Shown here: in pieces, positions 16,462 to 25,071 of the stretch
Layout of the letters: each line of letters begins with the position of its first letter
Position numbering within the stretch: position 1 is the first letter of the stretch
NCBI GenBank assembly: GCA_019415985.1
Contig: DXYE01000024.1
Coordinates: 1 to 30,057, forward strand
Source of the DNA: Clostridiales bacterium
GTDB taxonomy: Bacteria; Bacillota; Clostridia; Oscillospirales; CAG-272
DNA length: 30,057 nucleotides
Direction of reading: 5' to 3'
Notes under the pieces: generated by a model
What the model saw: the letters and a program-made list of their open reading frames with translations, nothing else
The model's database searches: none
Told to the model about the DNA's origin: nothing
Translations under genes and position numbers: made by a program

Positions 16462-17208
16462 TTAATTTTCAAGCTCCAGAATGCATGACCGTGCGACATC
16501 CGGGAAATCCGTAATAACGCCATCAACGCCCCTTTTAAGCATGTCTAATGTTCCTTCCCGCCCGTTTACCGTCCATGGATGCACGCGTATCCCCAATTCG
16601 TGTGCGCGTTTCGTGTAATCTGGGAAGAGATAAAGATCACTGCATGAAGTATGGAGTGCACGGGCGCCGAAGCTTGCCGCGTACTGCCACGGCTTTACAA
16701 GATTGCCATCGTACAGCGGGGCAACGAAAGCGTTGCTTTCCAGCTCCTGCATCCGGGTTAGCGCGCGATGATAAAAAGAGGAATAGATGATTCGCTCCTG
16801 AATTTTATGACGGGCGGTGCATGCAGCGACTTCCTGCAAAAAGGCATCATCCGGGTTTTTAATTTCCACGTTGATCAGCATATCATTGCCGGCAAACAGA
16901 TCATACACTTCATCCAGCGTTGCAATTCTTGCATCTGCATATTTTTCGATTCCGTTGTTGAAATGGTACTTACGCAACTCTTCTAATGTGTAATCCTTAA
17001 CCAAGCCGCTTCCTTCGGACAGTCTGCCGATTGTATCGTCATGAATAACAATCAGTTTTCCGTCCTTGGATGGGTGTACATCTAGTTCAATAGCGTCTGC
17101 CTGCATTTCAATAGCGAGTTGAAACGCATACAGCGTATTTTCCGGTGCATACGCGGACGCCCCCCTGTGTGCGATCACAAGCGGTCTTTTTAATTCCAGT
17201 CTGTTCAT
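16462..17208 (-). CDS. Glycerophosphodiester phosphodiesterase
   Basis: A 248-residue enzyme of the GDPD family, which hydrolyses glycerophosphodiesters (from phospholipid or teichoic-acid turnover) to glycerol-3-phosphate and an alcohol. Motifs: the catalytic HRGASAYAPENT, the metal-binding ELDVHPSKDGKLIVIHDD, NVEIKNPD and the C-terminal VDGVITDFPD. There is no signal peptide, so it is cytosolic. The frame is open up to 17259, but the ATG at 17208 has GAAAGGGTG at good spacing and begins right at the conserved barrel. It is flanked by mltG upstream and the U32 gene downstream with sizable gaps, so it may be a single-gene unit. Confidence 0.92.
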   Translation of the reverse strand: MNRLELKRPLVIAHRGASAYAPENTLYAFQLAIEMQADAIELDVHPSKDGKLIVIHDDTIGRLSEGSGLVKDYTLEELRKYHFNNGIEKYADARIATLDEVYDLFAGNDMLINVEIKNPDDAFLQEVAACTARHKIQERIIYSSFYHRALTRMQELESNAFVAPLYDGNLVKPWQYAASFGARALHTSCSDLYLFPDYTKRAHELGIRVHPWTVNGREGTLDMLKRGVDGVITDFPDVARSCILELEN

Positions 17209-17230
17209 ATAAAACACCCTTTCTATGGTT

Positions 17231-17266
17231 CGCTTAAGTGAATCGTTAAGCAGGCCCATTTAAGCG
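17231..17266. repeat. Inverted repeat upstream of the GDPD gene
   Basis: CGCTTAA (17231-17237) and TTAAGCG (17260-17266) are perfect inverted copies 22 nt apart, with a further TTAAGC word between them. They lie in the presumed leader 20-60 nt before the start codon and could be an operator or a leader hairpin. No regulator is known. Confidence 0.3.
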
Positions 17267-17353
17267 GACTTATAAAAATTATATTTTTCTTAAGACATCA
17301 AACGCTACCCGATAAGGGTTATAAAGAGAGCTTAGCAGATATGAAAAGTCGTC

Positions 17354-19000
17354 TCATTTATATTCACCGTTTCTAATTTTTGCTTTATTTGCTTCATGTT
17401 CCGCTTCCGTTCTTGCATAATAAGTGACGCCGGACGGCGCTGAAACAAAGTAATAATAACCATTATCCAGATATTCCTGCAACGGGCCAAGCGCAGCGTT
17501 GATCGCTTCGGTACCTGGGTTTCCAATCGCACTCGGCGGCAAACCCGGATATACATAAGTGTTGTATTTATTGTCAATTTTCAGGTCATCCACGGTCAGA
17601 TCCACTCTCCTCTCCTCCAATATATATTGGATGGTTGCGTCGCTCTGGAGTTTAGGAAACTGATCCGCATGATTCAATCGATTGTTCAACACAGCGGATA
17701 TCTTGAGAAAATCTTCCTTCAGCTTGGCTTCTGCCTGGATAATGGAGGCGAGCGTAACGACCTCATCCATAGTCATCTGCATTTCTTCTGCCCGCGTATA
17801 ATATTCCTCTGTTACACGAAGCTCAAAGGTTTCAAGCAGCTTGTATATAATAGCCGATTCGCTGGAATCCTTATAAAAATAATATGTGTCGGGGAAAAGA
17901 TATCCTTCCAGCCGGTATTTTCTGTCCTCCGTCATTTGGGGCAATTCTTTTAGGAACCGTAAGTCTGTTCCATAATCGTAGTTATTAATGGCATCGACAA
18001 AGCCTTCTCTCGTACCCATACCATTCGATAAAAACAGCTCAATAATTTCGTCAACCGTATACCCCTCCGGAATTGTTATTTTAACCTGCTCCCGCTCGGC
18101 AATTGTCAAATGGGCAAAGGTTTTTATAAATTCATCATAACTCATCGAAGGACTTACCTCATAGGTTCCACTGATAAATTCATACTTTTTTTCACGTTTT
18201 GAATTTTTCATGCCGACATACATTTCAAAGACAGCAGGATGCTCTATAAGGCCGTTATCGTACAATAGATCTGCAATATCACTTATGGTCATATAATCCG
18301 TAAGTTCAACCTCAATAACCGTATCGTCCTTCACAAGCGCGTACATATCATTGCCCACCGATATTATCGCATAGCTCAAAAAGACCGCTACAACAAGCAC
18401 ACAGACAATATAAATAACTGCCTTGATTATGCTGGATACAGCCGTGCGTCCCCCCTCACCGGAAGTCCCCTCGTTGTTTTTATTTTTTTTGCCTTTTTTT
18501 TCAGTCTTCTTCTCTGTTACCGTGGCAGGATGAGGCGTATAACCGCCGGTGCGGCTTTGCTGGCCTTGTCTGCTTGGATTCACGCCCGACTTGCCGGAAA
18601 CAGAGGCTGGTACACTTTTTCTGACAGCGTTTTCCGTATCAGCTTTTTCTGCCTCCCCGATTGACCGCCCAGATCGCCTGCCCTGTATATAAGCCGGAAT
18701 TTGCTTTTGGATCTTCTGCGGTGTGTTCTTCTGCGCAGACGAATGGGGTTCCTTTATTTCGAAGGATTCTGAGGTCTTGGCAGAAATGGAACCTGCCCCG
18801 ACTTCTGAACGTCCGTCCTCTGAAACGATTGCCCTTTTTCCCTGGCTAATGTCTGTTATATTTTTGATTGGCGTTCGACGCGGCTGCAAAGAGGGGGAGC
18901 GCTGAGGAGCCGGACGGTTTTCTCTGTTGCTCGTACTGCCGGAGGAACTGCTGTCACGTTTTGACAGACGATCGCCTGTTTCATTTTTATTTTGTTCCAT
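17354..19000 (-). CDS. mltG: Endolytic transglycosylase MltG with long N-terminal extension
   Basis: A 548-residue protein. The C-terminal part (about residues 225-548) is the YceG/MltG catalytic domain, which cuts nascent glycan strands and sets their length. It includes a LysM-like subdomain, PEGYTVDEI, LEGYLFPDTYYF, the catalytic glutamate E424 in ASIIQAEA, and LQSDATIQY plus YNTYVYPGLPPSAIGNPG. One membrane helix lies at about 190-215. Ahead of it is a cytoplasmic, low-complexity, Ser/Pro/Lys/Arg-rich extension of about 185 residues, making the protein some 170-200 residues longer than typical MltG. GAAGGGA precedes the ATG. Downstream of the CPBP gene in the same direction, possibly cotranscribed. 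Confidence 0.95.
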   Translation of the reverse strand: MEQNKNETGDRLSKRDSSSSGSTSNRENRPAPQRSPSLQPRRTPIKNITDISQGKRAIVSEDGRSEVGAGSISAKTSESFEIKEPHSSAQKNTPQKIQKQIPAYIQGRRSGRSIGEAEKADTENAVRKSVPASVSGKSGVNPSRQGQQSRTGGYTPHPATVTEKKTEKKGKKNKNNEGTSGEGGRTAVSSIIKAVIYIVCVLVVAVFLSYAIISVGNDMYALVKDDTVIEVELTDYMTISDIADLLYDNGLIEHPAVFEMYVGMKNSKREKKYEFISGTYEVSPSMSYDEFIKTFAHLTIAEREQVKITIPEGYTVDEIIELFLSNGMGTREGFVDAINNYDYGTDLRFLKELPQMTEDRKYRLEGYLFPDTYYFYKDSSESAIIYKLLETFELRVTEEYYTRAEEMQMTMDEVVTLASIIQAEAKLKEDFLKISAVLNNRLNHADQFPKLQSDATIQYILEERRVDLTVDDLKIDNKYNTYVYPGLPPSAIGNPGTEAINAALGPLQEYLDNGYYYFVSAPSGVTYYARTEAEHEANKAKIRNGEYK

Positions 19001-19038
19001 ATAGTCTTCCCTTCTATAAAATCAACTATGGCCGGAGC

Positions 19039-19076
19039 GTGAGGCACGAAAACGCCGTCGGCGTATGATACCTCAC
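19039..19076 (-). other. Nested hairpin between the CPBP and mltG genes
   Basis: An outer stem GTGAGG (19039-19044)/CCTCAC (19071-19076) encloses an inner near-palindrome ACGCCG-T-CGGCGT (19052-19064). No U run follows on the minus strand, so it may modulate readthrough from the CPBP gene into mltG rather than terminate fully. Confidence 0.35.
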
Positions 19077-19108
19077 CTTTTTCTTTACATACAAAGAACG
19101 GACTCATC

Positions 19109-20023
19109 TTAAAAAATATGAAAGGCCCGTAGCAAATAGACTGCAACGCAAAGTAAAAAAGTGGGAGAAAGTACCGCGGTGAGAAATTTCCGGCCGCGCT
19201 TACTGTTTTTTGAGACATATTCAGGCGTTGGCTTTGCTTTTAAGCCGTTTGCATATAATACGCGTTCCGCTTCGCTGAACATGAGTGTAAGAAAAAGCAG
19301 AAGGAGCGATAGGAGAATAAAAATAAAAAAGATATTGTTTTCAGGTCTGTTAATAAATCGAAAAAGATATGCTTCCAAAAATAAACTGTAAAGATTATAT
19401 ACAAAATGGACAACCATGGGCGCAATCACAGACTGCGTAATATACAGAACCAACCCCAATAGAATTCCTCCGCAGAAATAGACCGGGAACTCCGGCAAGC
19501 TGAAATGCATCATGGCAAACAATATTGCAGTAAGCAGTATAGAGCTTACCGCTCCCGCTTCTTCATACTCCGCATACATCACGCCGCGGAACAGGAATTC
19601 CTCTGTGACTGCCGGTATCAGGGCAAAAACAATCAAGATATAGACCTGATCATAAATATTTATATTTACTGTAGGCACACCCGTACCGTACAGCGTATAT
19701 TCGGCAGGAGAAAAGCCCAAATAATGCAACCCCAGTCTTACGGCTGTGCAAGCCAGGATCATAACGAATACGGCAAATACTACAAAAATAATTTTTTCAA
19801 GACCGAACGGTGTCAGCTTCAAGCGGGAGGTGTAGTTCTGTCCGCGTAGCTTACAGAAAAAAATAGAAGGCAGCAAAAACACGAGAAACTGAAGAATTGC
19901 CATGGATAAGTATAGGTTGCCGTTCAATTCCAATACTTCAAGATTTACATACTTTGTCAGAACCAGCAGCATAAAGATGACTGCGACAAGTATCGGGGCT
20001 AAAATTGCGTTTTTCATTCGCAT
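19109..20023 (-). CDS. CPBP family intramembrane glutamic endopeptidase
   Basis: A protein of about 304 residues with some eight hydrophobic helices. It carries the CPBP (Abi/CAAX protease) motifs EEFLFRG (two glutamates near residue 141-142 and the arginine) and the MMHFSLPEF histidine motif that complete the intramembrane site. Family members cleave prenylated or peptide substrates in membranes, and some give bacteriocin self-immunity; the substrate here is unknown. The C-terminal third is hydrophobic and then basic (SKNSKRGRKF). The start is chosen at the ATG at 20023, about 12 nt after GGGAG; a TTG at 20032 is too close. The first 86 nt overlap the 3' end of the cyclo-ligase gene in another frame, suggesting translational coupling. 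Confidence 0.87.
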   Translation of the reverse strand: MRMKNAILAPILVAVIFMLLVLTKYVNLEVLELNGNLYLSMAILQFLVFLLPSIFFCKLRGQNYTSRLKLTPFGLEKIIFVVFAVFVMILACTAVRLGLHYLGFSPAEYTLYGTGVPTVNINIYDQVYILIVFALIPAVTEEFLFRGVMYAEYEEAGAVSSILLTAILFAMMHFSLPEFPVYFCGGILLGLVLYITQSVIAPMVVHFVYNLYSLFLEAYLFRFINRPENNIFFIFILLSLLLLFLTLMFSEAERVLYANGLKAKPTPEYVSKNSKRGRKFLTAVLSPTFLLCVAVYLLRAFHIF

Positions 20024-20609
20024 GAGCTGCAAGCACTCCCTTTTCCGTTATAAGGACATCCACATTCAAATCAAATCTGCCTTTGGGAACCTCCGGCACT
20101 AAGAAATCAGAATAAACCACGCCAACACTGACTCCGCCGAAGGCTGACAGAAACCTGTCATAATAGCCCTTGCCGTATCCAATGCGATAACCCATGCTGT
20201 CAAAGACCAGACCGGGAACCAGGCAGACCGCATGGTCCTCCGCTGCATGTTTCACTTCATAAACCGGGGCTTCTGCGGGCGGTTCTTTTAAATTGTAATG
20301 ACCAGTCCTTAATAAATCCATAGTATCTGTAATATGGAAAGACATTTCGCAGGTTTCCGGAACACACAAGGGGAAAGCGACCGTTTTGCCGTCTGACAGA
20401 GCCTGTCTGATAATAGGTGTCACATCGATTTCACGGCGGGTCGGCGCATAGGCAAGAATCGTATGGCTGTATCGGTAGGTCACGCTGGATAGAAACAGAC
20501 GGCACAATTTTTCATCCCGCAGTATCTTATCCTCCGGAGAAATAGCCCTGCGACACGTTTTATAAAAAGCGCGCAGCTCGTTTTTTTCTTTTCGTATATC
20601 CATTTTCAT
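19938..20609 (-). CDS. 5-formyltetrahydrofolate cyclo-ligase
   Basis: A 223-residue enzyme converting 5-formyl-THF plus ATP to 5,10-methenyl-THF. Seen: the N-terminal substrate region (KNELRAFYKTCRRAISPEDK), the Y-x-P folate loop region ILAYAPTRREIDV and the ATP-binding GYRIGYGKGYYDRFL (residues 140-154). The conserved fold normally ends around DVLITEKGV (residue 192). The remaining 31 residues are a hydrophilic, Cys/Ser/Arg-containing tail encoded by DNA that also encodes the start of the CPBP gene, so the tail is probably non-essential. The gene begins 17 nt after the DJ-1 gene with a weak ribosome site, suggesting coupling to that gene. Confidence 0.93.
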   Translation of the reverse strand: MKMDIRKEKNELRAFYKTCRRAISPEDKILRDEKLCRLFLSSVTYRYSHTILAYAPTRREIDVTPIIRQALSDGKTVAFPLCVPETCEMSFHITDTMDLLRTGHYNLKEPPAEAPVYEVKHAAEDHAVCLVPGLVFDSMGYRIGYGKGYYDRFLSAFGGVSVGVVYSDFLVPEVPKGRFDLNVDVLITEKGVLAAHANEKRNFSPDTCRSHLYAAGSDKVCKS

Positions 20610-20626
20610 TTAGCTCTATGTAGGTT

Positions 20627-21166
20627 TTATGCTATGACAGCGTTTTTCAGCTTTTCAGCCGTTTCTTCGCCGCAGAGAATACTAACCAGGGCCAGGCCGA
20701 ATGGAATAGACACGCCCATTCCTTTAGCCGTGATGATGTTTTCGTCAATTACAACCGTTTTGTTTGAAATATTGGCCCCCTCAAGCATGCTCTCAAATCC
20801 CGGATAACAGACGGCGCTGCGTCCATACAGCATTCCCCTTTTTCCGAGAATAGAAGGCGCGGCACAAATCGCAGCAATGTATAATCCCCGATCTGCAGCA
20901 TAATCAAGCATATGATGCAATTGTTCATTTGCATCCAAATTTTCCGTACCTGTTTTGCCTCCGGGGAGTATCAGCATTTCCAGATCCTCCGACGGTTCGA
21001 TGTTTTCAATTGTCGTATCTGTCCGGACAACAATTTCATGCGCTCCCGTCACATATTCTCCTGTCACGCCCACCGTTTGGACAGGCACGCCAACGCGTCT
21101 GAGCATGTCGAGCGGGCATAACGCCTCTATTTCCTCAAAACCGTCAGCCAAAAAAATATACACCAT
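20627..21166 (-). CDS. DJ-1/PfpI family protein
   Basis: A 179-residue flavodoxin-like protein of the DJ-1/ThiJ/YajL group. The acidic residue motif is near the N-terminus (LADGFEEIEA), the glycine loop is LILPGGKTGTENL, and the nucleophile elbow AAICAAPSIL carries the reactive C101. Members are variously described as glyoxalase/deglycase-like or as oxidative-stress chaperones, and the exact activity cannot be assigned from sequence. Length is that of the short YajL/DJ-1 type. AAGGAAGG lies 7 nt before the ATG. It forms a tight unit with the cyclo-ligase and CPBP genes. Confidence 0.92.
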   Translation of the reverse strand: MVYIFLADGFEEIEALCPLDMLRRVGVPVQTVGVTGEYVTGAHEIVVRTDTTIENIEPSEDLEMLILPGGKTGTENLDANEQLHHMLDYAADRGLYIAAICAAPSILGKRGMLYGRSAVCYPGFESMLEGANISNKTVVIDENIITAKGMGVSIPFGLALVSILCGEETAEKLKNAVIA

Positions 21167-21217
21167 ATATTGACCTTCCTTTCGTTTCAGTATCTCCCTG
21201 CTTCTGTCTCCGCATTC

Positions 21218-21250
21218 CTAACGCATTTCCAGAGGCTTATAAATTAGCAT
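21218..21250 (-). other. Ten-codon ORF with good ribosome site, possible remnant start or leader peptide
   Basis: CGGAGG followed 8 nt later by ATG encodes MLIYKPLEMR and TAG. It sits just after the broken ORF at 21253-21648 and about 50 nt before the DJ-1 gene. The Shine-Dalgarno is inside the last codons of the broken ORF, as if a second gene had once followed it. It may equally be chance. Confidence 0.25.
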
Positions 21251-21252
21251 TT

Positions 21253-21648
21253 TTATGTCCTCCGTAAGTGTCCAGCTATTACGGGTATTTTTGCATAATT
21301 AGCGTCAAACTCAATAACTTCAAGATATTGTTTAAATGACCAGTTTATACGTTCGTTGCTTGTTTTATACTTAACACCGTCTGAAGATTTCATTTCATAT
21401 TTCTTTGAATATCAGCCATTATTATCACTGCCCACAATTTTTTTAGTATAATATGTGCCTGCGTTAAATTCGTATGTTACGCGTTTATTATATCCATAAA
21501 CACGCACAATGCAAGGCTTTTCACAGTTTGTTAACATGAACGTCCCTTCTGATACAGTTTTTCCGTTTTCTGTTGTCTTTGTATAAAGACGAAGGGCTTG
21601 AACCCTAAGTTCCCATAAACGCTGCCAAATATCAGATATATTCCCGAA
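21253..21648 (-). pseudogene. Broken ORF directly behind ftsK, interrupted by an in-frame TGA
   Basis: Reading on from the ftsK stop codon in the same frame gives 131 further codons that look like a real protein: FGNISDIWQRLWELRVQALR at the start, then LTNCEKPCIVRVYGYNKRVT, then VGSDNNG-stop-YSKKYEM, and finally SFKQYLEVIEFDANYAKIPV before a TAA at 21253. The only interruption is TGA at 21412-21414, which one base change would make Trp. There is no start codon at the left end; an internal ATG at 21537 has GAAGGGA at about 5 nt. I do not recognise the family. It is probably a decayed or inserted gene fragment; stop-codon readthrough or recoding is a remote alternative. Confidence 0.55.
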
Positions 21649-24342
21649 CTACCCCAATTCTTCGCGCTGAACTACCATCTCCATGTATTGCTGTTTGGTA
21701 ATCAGAACCGTTCGGGGCTTTTGACCTTCAGGCGGACTGACGATTCCCATTTGCTCCATTTTATCAATCAGCTTGGCAGCTCGGCCATAGCCGAGTGACA
21801 GACGGCGCTGGATCAGGGATGTCGAGATTTTTCCGCTATCGACCGCCAGCTCAATTGCACTTCTCAGCATTGGATCGCCCTCACTATCGTCACCGTCAAG
21901 TTCCGCACTGGCTCCGCGTCCCTTTTTCTGACCGCAGAGTTCCGCTTCCTTTTCAATACGTTCCATAACATCGTCTGCATATTCAGCCTGTCCGGCGGTC
22001 TTCTTCAAAAATTCAGTTACAGCCTCCACTTCATTTTCACTGACAAAGGCGCCCTGCACACGCACCGGTTTGTTCAGGCCCACCGGCGCAAACAGCATAT
22101 CCCCGCGTCCAATGAGCTTTTCTGCCCCAGATATGTCGATGATAGTTCTTGAATCCACCTGTGAAGCAACGGTAAACGCAATTCTGGACGGAATGTTTGC
22201 CTTGATCAGACCTGTTATGACATCGACGGATGGTCTCTGCGTTCCGATGATGAGATGCATTCCTGCGGCTCTCGCTTTCTGTGCCAGCCGGCATATGGAT
22301 TCCTCCACTTCGTCCGGTGCGGTCATCATCAGATCCGCCAGCTCATCTATTATGATCACAATCTGTGCCATTTTTTCCTTTTCCGGATCATTTTTTGTCA
22401 CCTCGTTATACGCCCGGATATCACGAACCCCCACCTCCTCAATCAGTTCAAAGCGGCGTTCCATTTCCGTTACGGCCCAATGCAGAGCCCCCGCTGCTTT
22501 CTTCGGGTCGCTTACGACAGGTACAAGCAGGTGCGGTATCCCGTTATAAATATTAAGCTCCACCTTTTTTGGGTCTATCAGTATCAATTTCACTTCTTCC
22601 GGTGTAGATTTATACAGTATACTTATGAGCAGGCTGTTGATGCAAACAGATTTACCCATGCCGGTAGCTCCGGCAATCAGAAGATGCGGCATTTTGGCGA
22701 TATCCAAAAAGACAGGCGCTCCTGCCACATCCATGCCCAAACAGGTTGTCAGCTTGCTCTGTGCCCGCCTGAAAGCATCGCTTTCGATCAGGTCGCGTAC
22801 ATATACGGTAGCGACGTTCTTATTTGGCACCTCGATACCGACAGCAGATTTTCCCGGAATAGGCGATTCAATCCGGACGCCTGACGTGGCAAGATTCAAA
22901 GAAATGTCGTCCACTAGGTTGGATATAGAGCGCACACGTGTACCGGCTTCCGGCGCCAATTCGTAACGCGTGATCGTTGGACCTCTGGATATATGAATGA
23001 TTCTTGTCTGGACTCGGAAGCTGCGCAGTGTATCAACCAGCTTCTGCGCATTTTCGTTCAGTTCTGCAGAGACATCGAGATTCGCAGCATTGGTTTCATG
23101 CTTTAATAAAGAGATCGGAGGGAAGCGGTACACAGGTGGTTGGGGAGACTCATTGGTATGCTGCTGCGAATTTTCAGCATCGGACAGTGGTTCCAAACCA
23201 TCTTCTATACGGCTTTTTTTGACGGCGAGTTCAAATTCTACAGCCTGAGGAGCTGCCGCAGAAGCATCCATGGCCTGCGGAACACCATATTTATCCCGCA
23301 GACTGGCATCCTGTTCCGTTTCAAAAATAGCCTGGAGATCTATTTCCCCGGTTGGACAATCCTCCGATGTCTTACTCTTCTTTCGGAGAAAATTCAAAGG
23401 CTTGAGCAATTCTGCATCCGACACTGTTTCTGTTGAGTCGGAGATTTCGGCCGCGTCCTCCTTTCTGTCGATGCCGGAGCTACCGTGATCTGAATCTCCG
23501 GCTTCTGAAGTTTCCTCTGCGAATGCCTCCATACCGTCGCGGATCGCTTCCGCGCCGCTGTCGGCTGAGTATATATTTTTGTCCAGCGCGGCATGTTTTT
23601 TATGAGATTCTGTCTCTTTCTTTTGCCGAGCATACGTTTCACGCATTCTACGAATTTCCGCTTCTTTTTCCTCCGTTTGCCGATTGCTTTTGATATCTGC
23701 CGAATCCTTATTTTCTGACCTTTGCTCTCGCCGTTTCAATAGTGAATAAGCGATCCTGACATATAGCATATGAGGCGTCAGGCCAAAAAGAAAGATTCCG
23801 AATAACAAAATAAAAAAAAGTGAGATTATAACCGTTCCGACATAACCGAAGAATTTATACAATACCGAGCCTGTGAGACCGCCGACTACTCCGCCGCCGA
23901 ACAACGACTGGCCATTTTCATACAATGCCTCTGTCTGAAATAGCATTTCGCCGCCGGTAAGAACATGTACCAAAACGGAGGTAAACAGCAATACGATGAG
24001 CGAAAATACAAATTTATACCGCAGTGCATGATATTCAACATCTTTTTTATAAAATACCGCTTGTAAAAGAATGAGTGCGGGAACCAGAGCACTGGCAGCA
24101 GAAAAAAGCCCCAGCAGAACAGAACGCAGCAGGGCGCCCACATCACCTGTCAGGTCCGGAGCAAGAAGGCATATGGTAAGAAAAATAGCCGCAAAGGCGA
24201 GAATATACGGCACTATTTGATTGCGAAGCTCATGGCTTTCACTTTTCTTGACTTCGCTCTCCTTCATTTTTGCCGCCGCTTTGCGCGTATTGTTTTTGGG
24301 CTTTCCCGAGTTTTTTTTTGCAGCCGTTTTTTTGCTTGCCAA
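21649..24342 (-). CDS. DNA translocase FtsK/SpoIIIE
   Basis: An 897-residue septal motor that pumps chromosomal DNA through the closing septum or into the forespore. The basic N-terminus (1-40) is followed by four membrane helices (about 42-190), a charged Glu/Lys/Asp-rich linker (about 200-400), the alpha/beta motor with Walker A GATGMGKSV (558-566, K564) and Walker B IVIIIDE (661-667), and the winged-helix gamma domain (about 830-897, SLGYGRAAKLIDKMEQMGIV) that reads polar DNA motifs. Met replaces the more usual Ser in Walker A. The start is TTG at 24342, 9 nt after a strong GGAGGG; no ATG fits. It has its own extended -10 promoter and heads the minus-strand block. Confidence 0.96.
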   Translation of the reverse strand: MASKKTAAKKNSGKPKNNTRKAAAKMKESEVKKSESHELRNQIVPYILAFAAIFLTICLLAPDLTGDVGALLRSVLLGLFSAASALVPALILLQAVFYKKDVEYHALRYKFVFSLIVLLFTSVLVHVLTGGEMLFQTEALYENGQSLFGGGVVGGLTGSVLYKFFGYVGTVIISLFFILLFGIFLFGLTPHMLYVRIAYSLLKRREQRSENKDSADIKSNRQTEEKEAEIRRMRETYARQKKETESHKKHAALDKNIYSADSGAEAIRDGMEAFAEETSEAGDSDHGSSGIDRKEDAAEISDSTETVSDAELLKPLNFLRKKSKTSEDCPTGEIDLQAIFETEQDASLRDKYGVPQAMDASAAAPQAVEFELAVKKSRIEDGLEPLSDAENSQQHTNESPQPPVYRFPPISLLKHETNAANLDVSAELNENAQKLVDTLRSFRVQTRIIHISRGPTITRYELAPEAGTRVRSISNLVDDISLNLATSGVRIESPIPGKSAVGIEVPNKNVATVYVRDLIESDAFRRAQSKLTTCLGMDVAGAPVFLDIAKMPHLLIAGATGMGKSVCINSLLISILYKSTPEEVKLILIDPKKVELNIYNGIPHLLVPVVSDPKKAAGALHWAVTEMERRFELIEEVGVRDIRAYNEVTKNDPEKEKMAQIVIIIDELADLMMTAPDEVEESICRLAQKARAAGMHLIIGTQRPSVDVITGLIKANIPSRIAFTVASQVDSRTIIDISGAEKLIGRGDMLFAPVGLNKPVRVQGAFVSENEVEAVTEFLKKTAGQAEYADDVMERIEKEAELCGQKKGRGASAELDGDDSEGDPMLRSAIELAVDSGKISTSLIQRRLSLGYGRAAKLIDKMEQMGIVSPPEGQKPRTVLITKQQYMEMVVQREELG

Positions 24343-24474
24343 TGCGTTTTTCCCTCCGATCTCTCTCTGTTTTCCCGCTCATATCTATGCTTTTTTGCAT
24401 GCTTTTAGCTTATTTTGGCCATACTGTATATAAAATCGCAGCAAATAAAGTGCAGGTGCGCCTGAAATCATTTT

Positions 24475-24503
24475 ATTATATCAGAAAAAAAAGAAAAAAA
24501 CAA
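24475..24503 (-). promoter_or_regulatory. Extended -10 promoter of ftsK
   Basis: On the minus strand TTGTTT (24498-24503), a 17-nt spacer consisting mainly of T, and TGA-TATAAT (-10 at 24475-24480) are present. The pyrimidine-rich spacer is unusual. The promoter gives a leader of about 130 nt before the TTG start codon. Confidence 0.7.
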
Positions 24504-24574
24504 GTGATTTTTGAAGGGACAGACCGTTTTATACGCGGCAACTGCTGTTTTTCAGAAAGGAATACCAATCAGAC

Positions 24575-24970
24575 ATGAAAATTTTACCAGGCGGAAATTC
24601 AACCCGAACGATATTTTTTTGTGTCGTTGCAGTAGCCGCAGGCTTTTTAAACGGTTTCATAGGAACCGGTGGCGGAATTCTCATTATCTTTATACTCCGT
24701 TGGTTTTACCGAACAAATCCGGAACGATATCATCCAAAGGACTTTTTTGCCGCAGCCATACTCTGTATCATACCGATTTCCTTGATTTCACTTGTGATAT
24801 ATGCGCCAAACCAGAGCATTGACCTGCCGGCATTTCTGCCGATGCTGTTATGTGGAGCGGCAGGTTCCCTGCTCGGTGCTTGGCTGCTGGATAAAATCAA
24901 ACTGCCATGGCTGAACCGTATTTTTGCGGTTTTAATTATATGGGCAGGTATTTCCATGCTTCGCTCCTGA
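24575..24970 (+). CDS. Half-length TauE/SafE (TSUP) family membrane protein, first of a pair
   Basis: A 131-residue protein with about four membrane helices and the glycine-rich signature GFLNGFIGTGGGIL near residues 23-36. Full TauE/SafE exporters (sulfite, sulfonate and related anions) are about 250 residues made of two such halves. This protein is one half, and the next gene is the other. GAAAGGA lies about 13 nt before the ATG. The two halves probably assemble as a heterodimer (inference). It is divergent from ftsK, with no metabolic gene beside it that would reveal the substrate. Confidence 0.82.
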   Translation: MKILPGGNSTRTIFFCVVAVAAGFLNGFIGTGGGILIIFILRWFYRTNPERYHPKDFFAAAILCIIPISLISLVIYAPNQSIDLPAFLPMLLCGAAGSLLGAWLLDKIKLPWLNRIFAVLIIWAGISMLRS

Positions 24971-25071
24971 CTTGACCTTATAATTTTCAATGGTTTTTCA
25001 CAGGAATATGCTTGTAAGGAAGTCCCGAAAAATGAAAACAAATCAAATTTGCCTGTGAGGAGGTAGCCAAT

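Noticed and set aside
16251..16514. An 87-codon plus-strand frame between the U32 and GDPD genes.
   Set aside because: It overlaps the end of the GDPD gene in antisense and has no ribosome site or coding character.
23620..23690. Long shadow frames on the plus strand across ftsK.
   Set aside because: They run opposite the clear ftsK frame, have no ribosome sites and encode no recognisable motifs.
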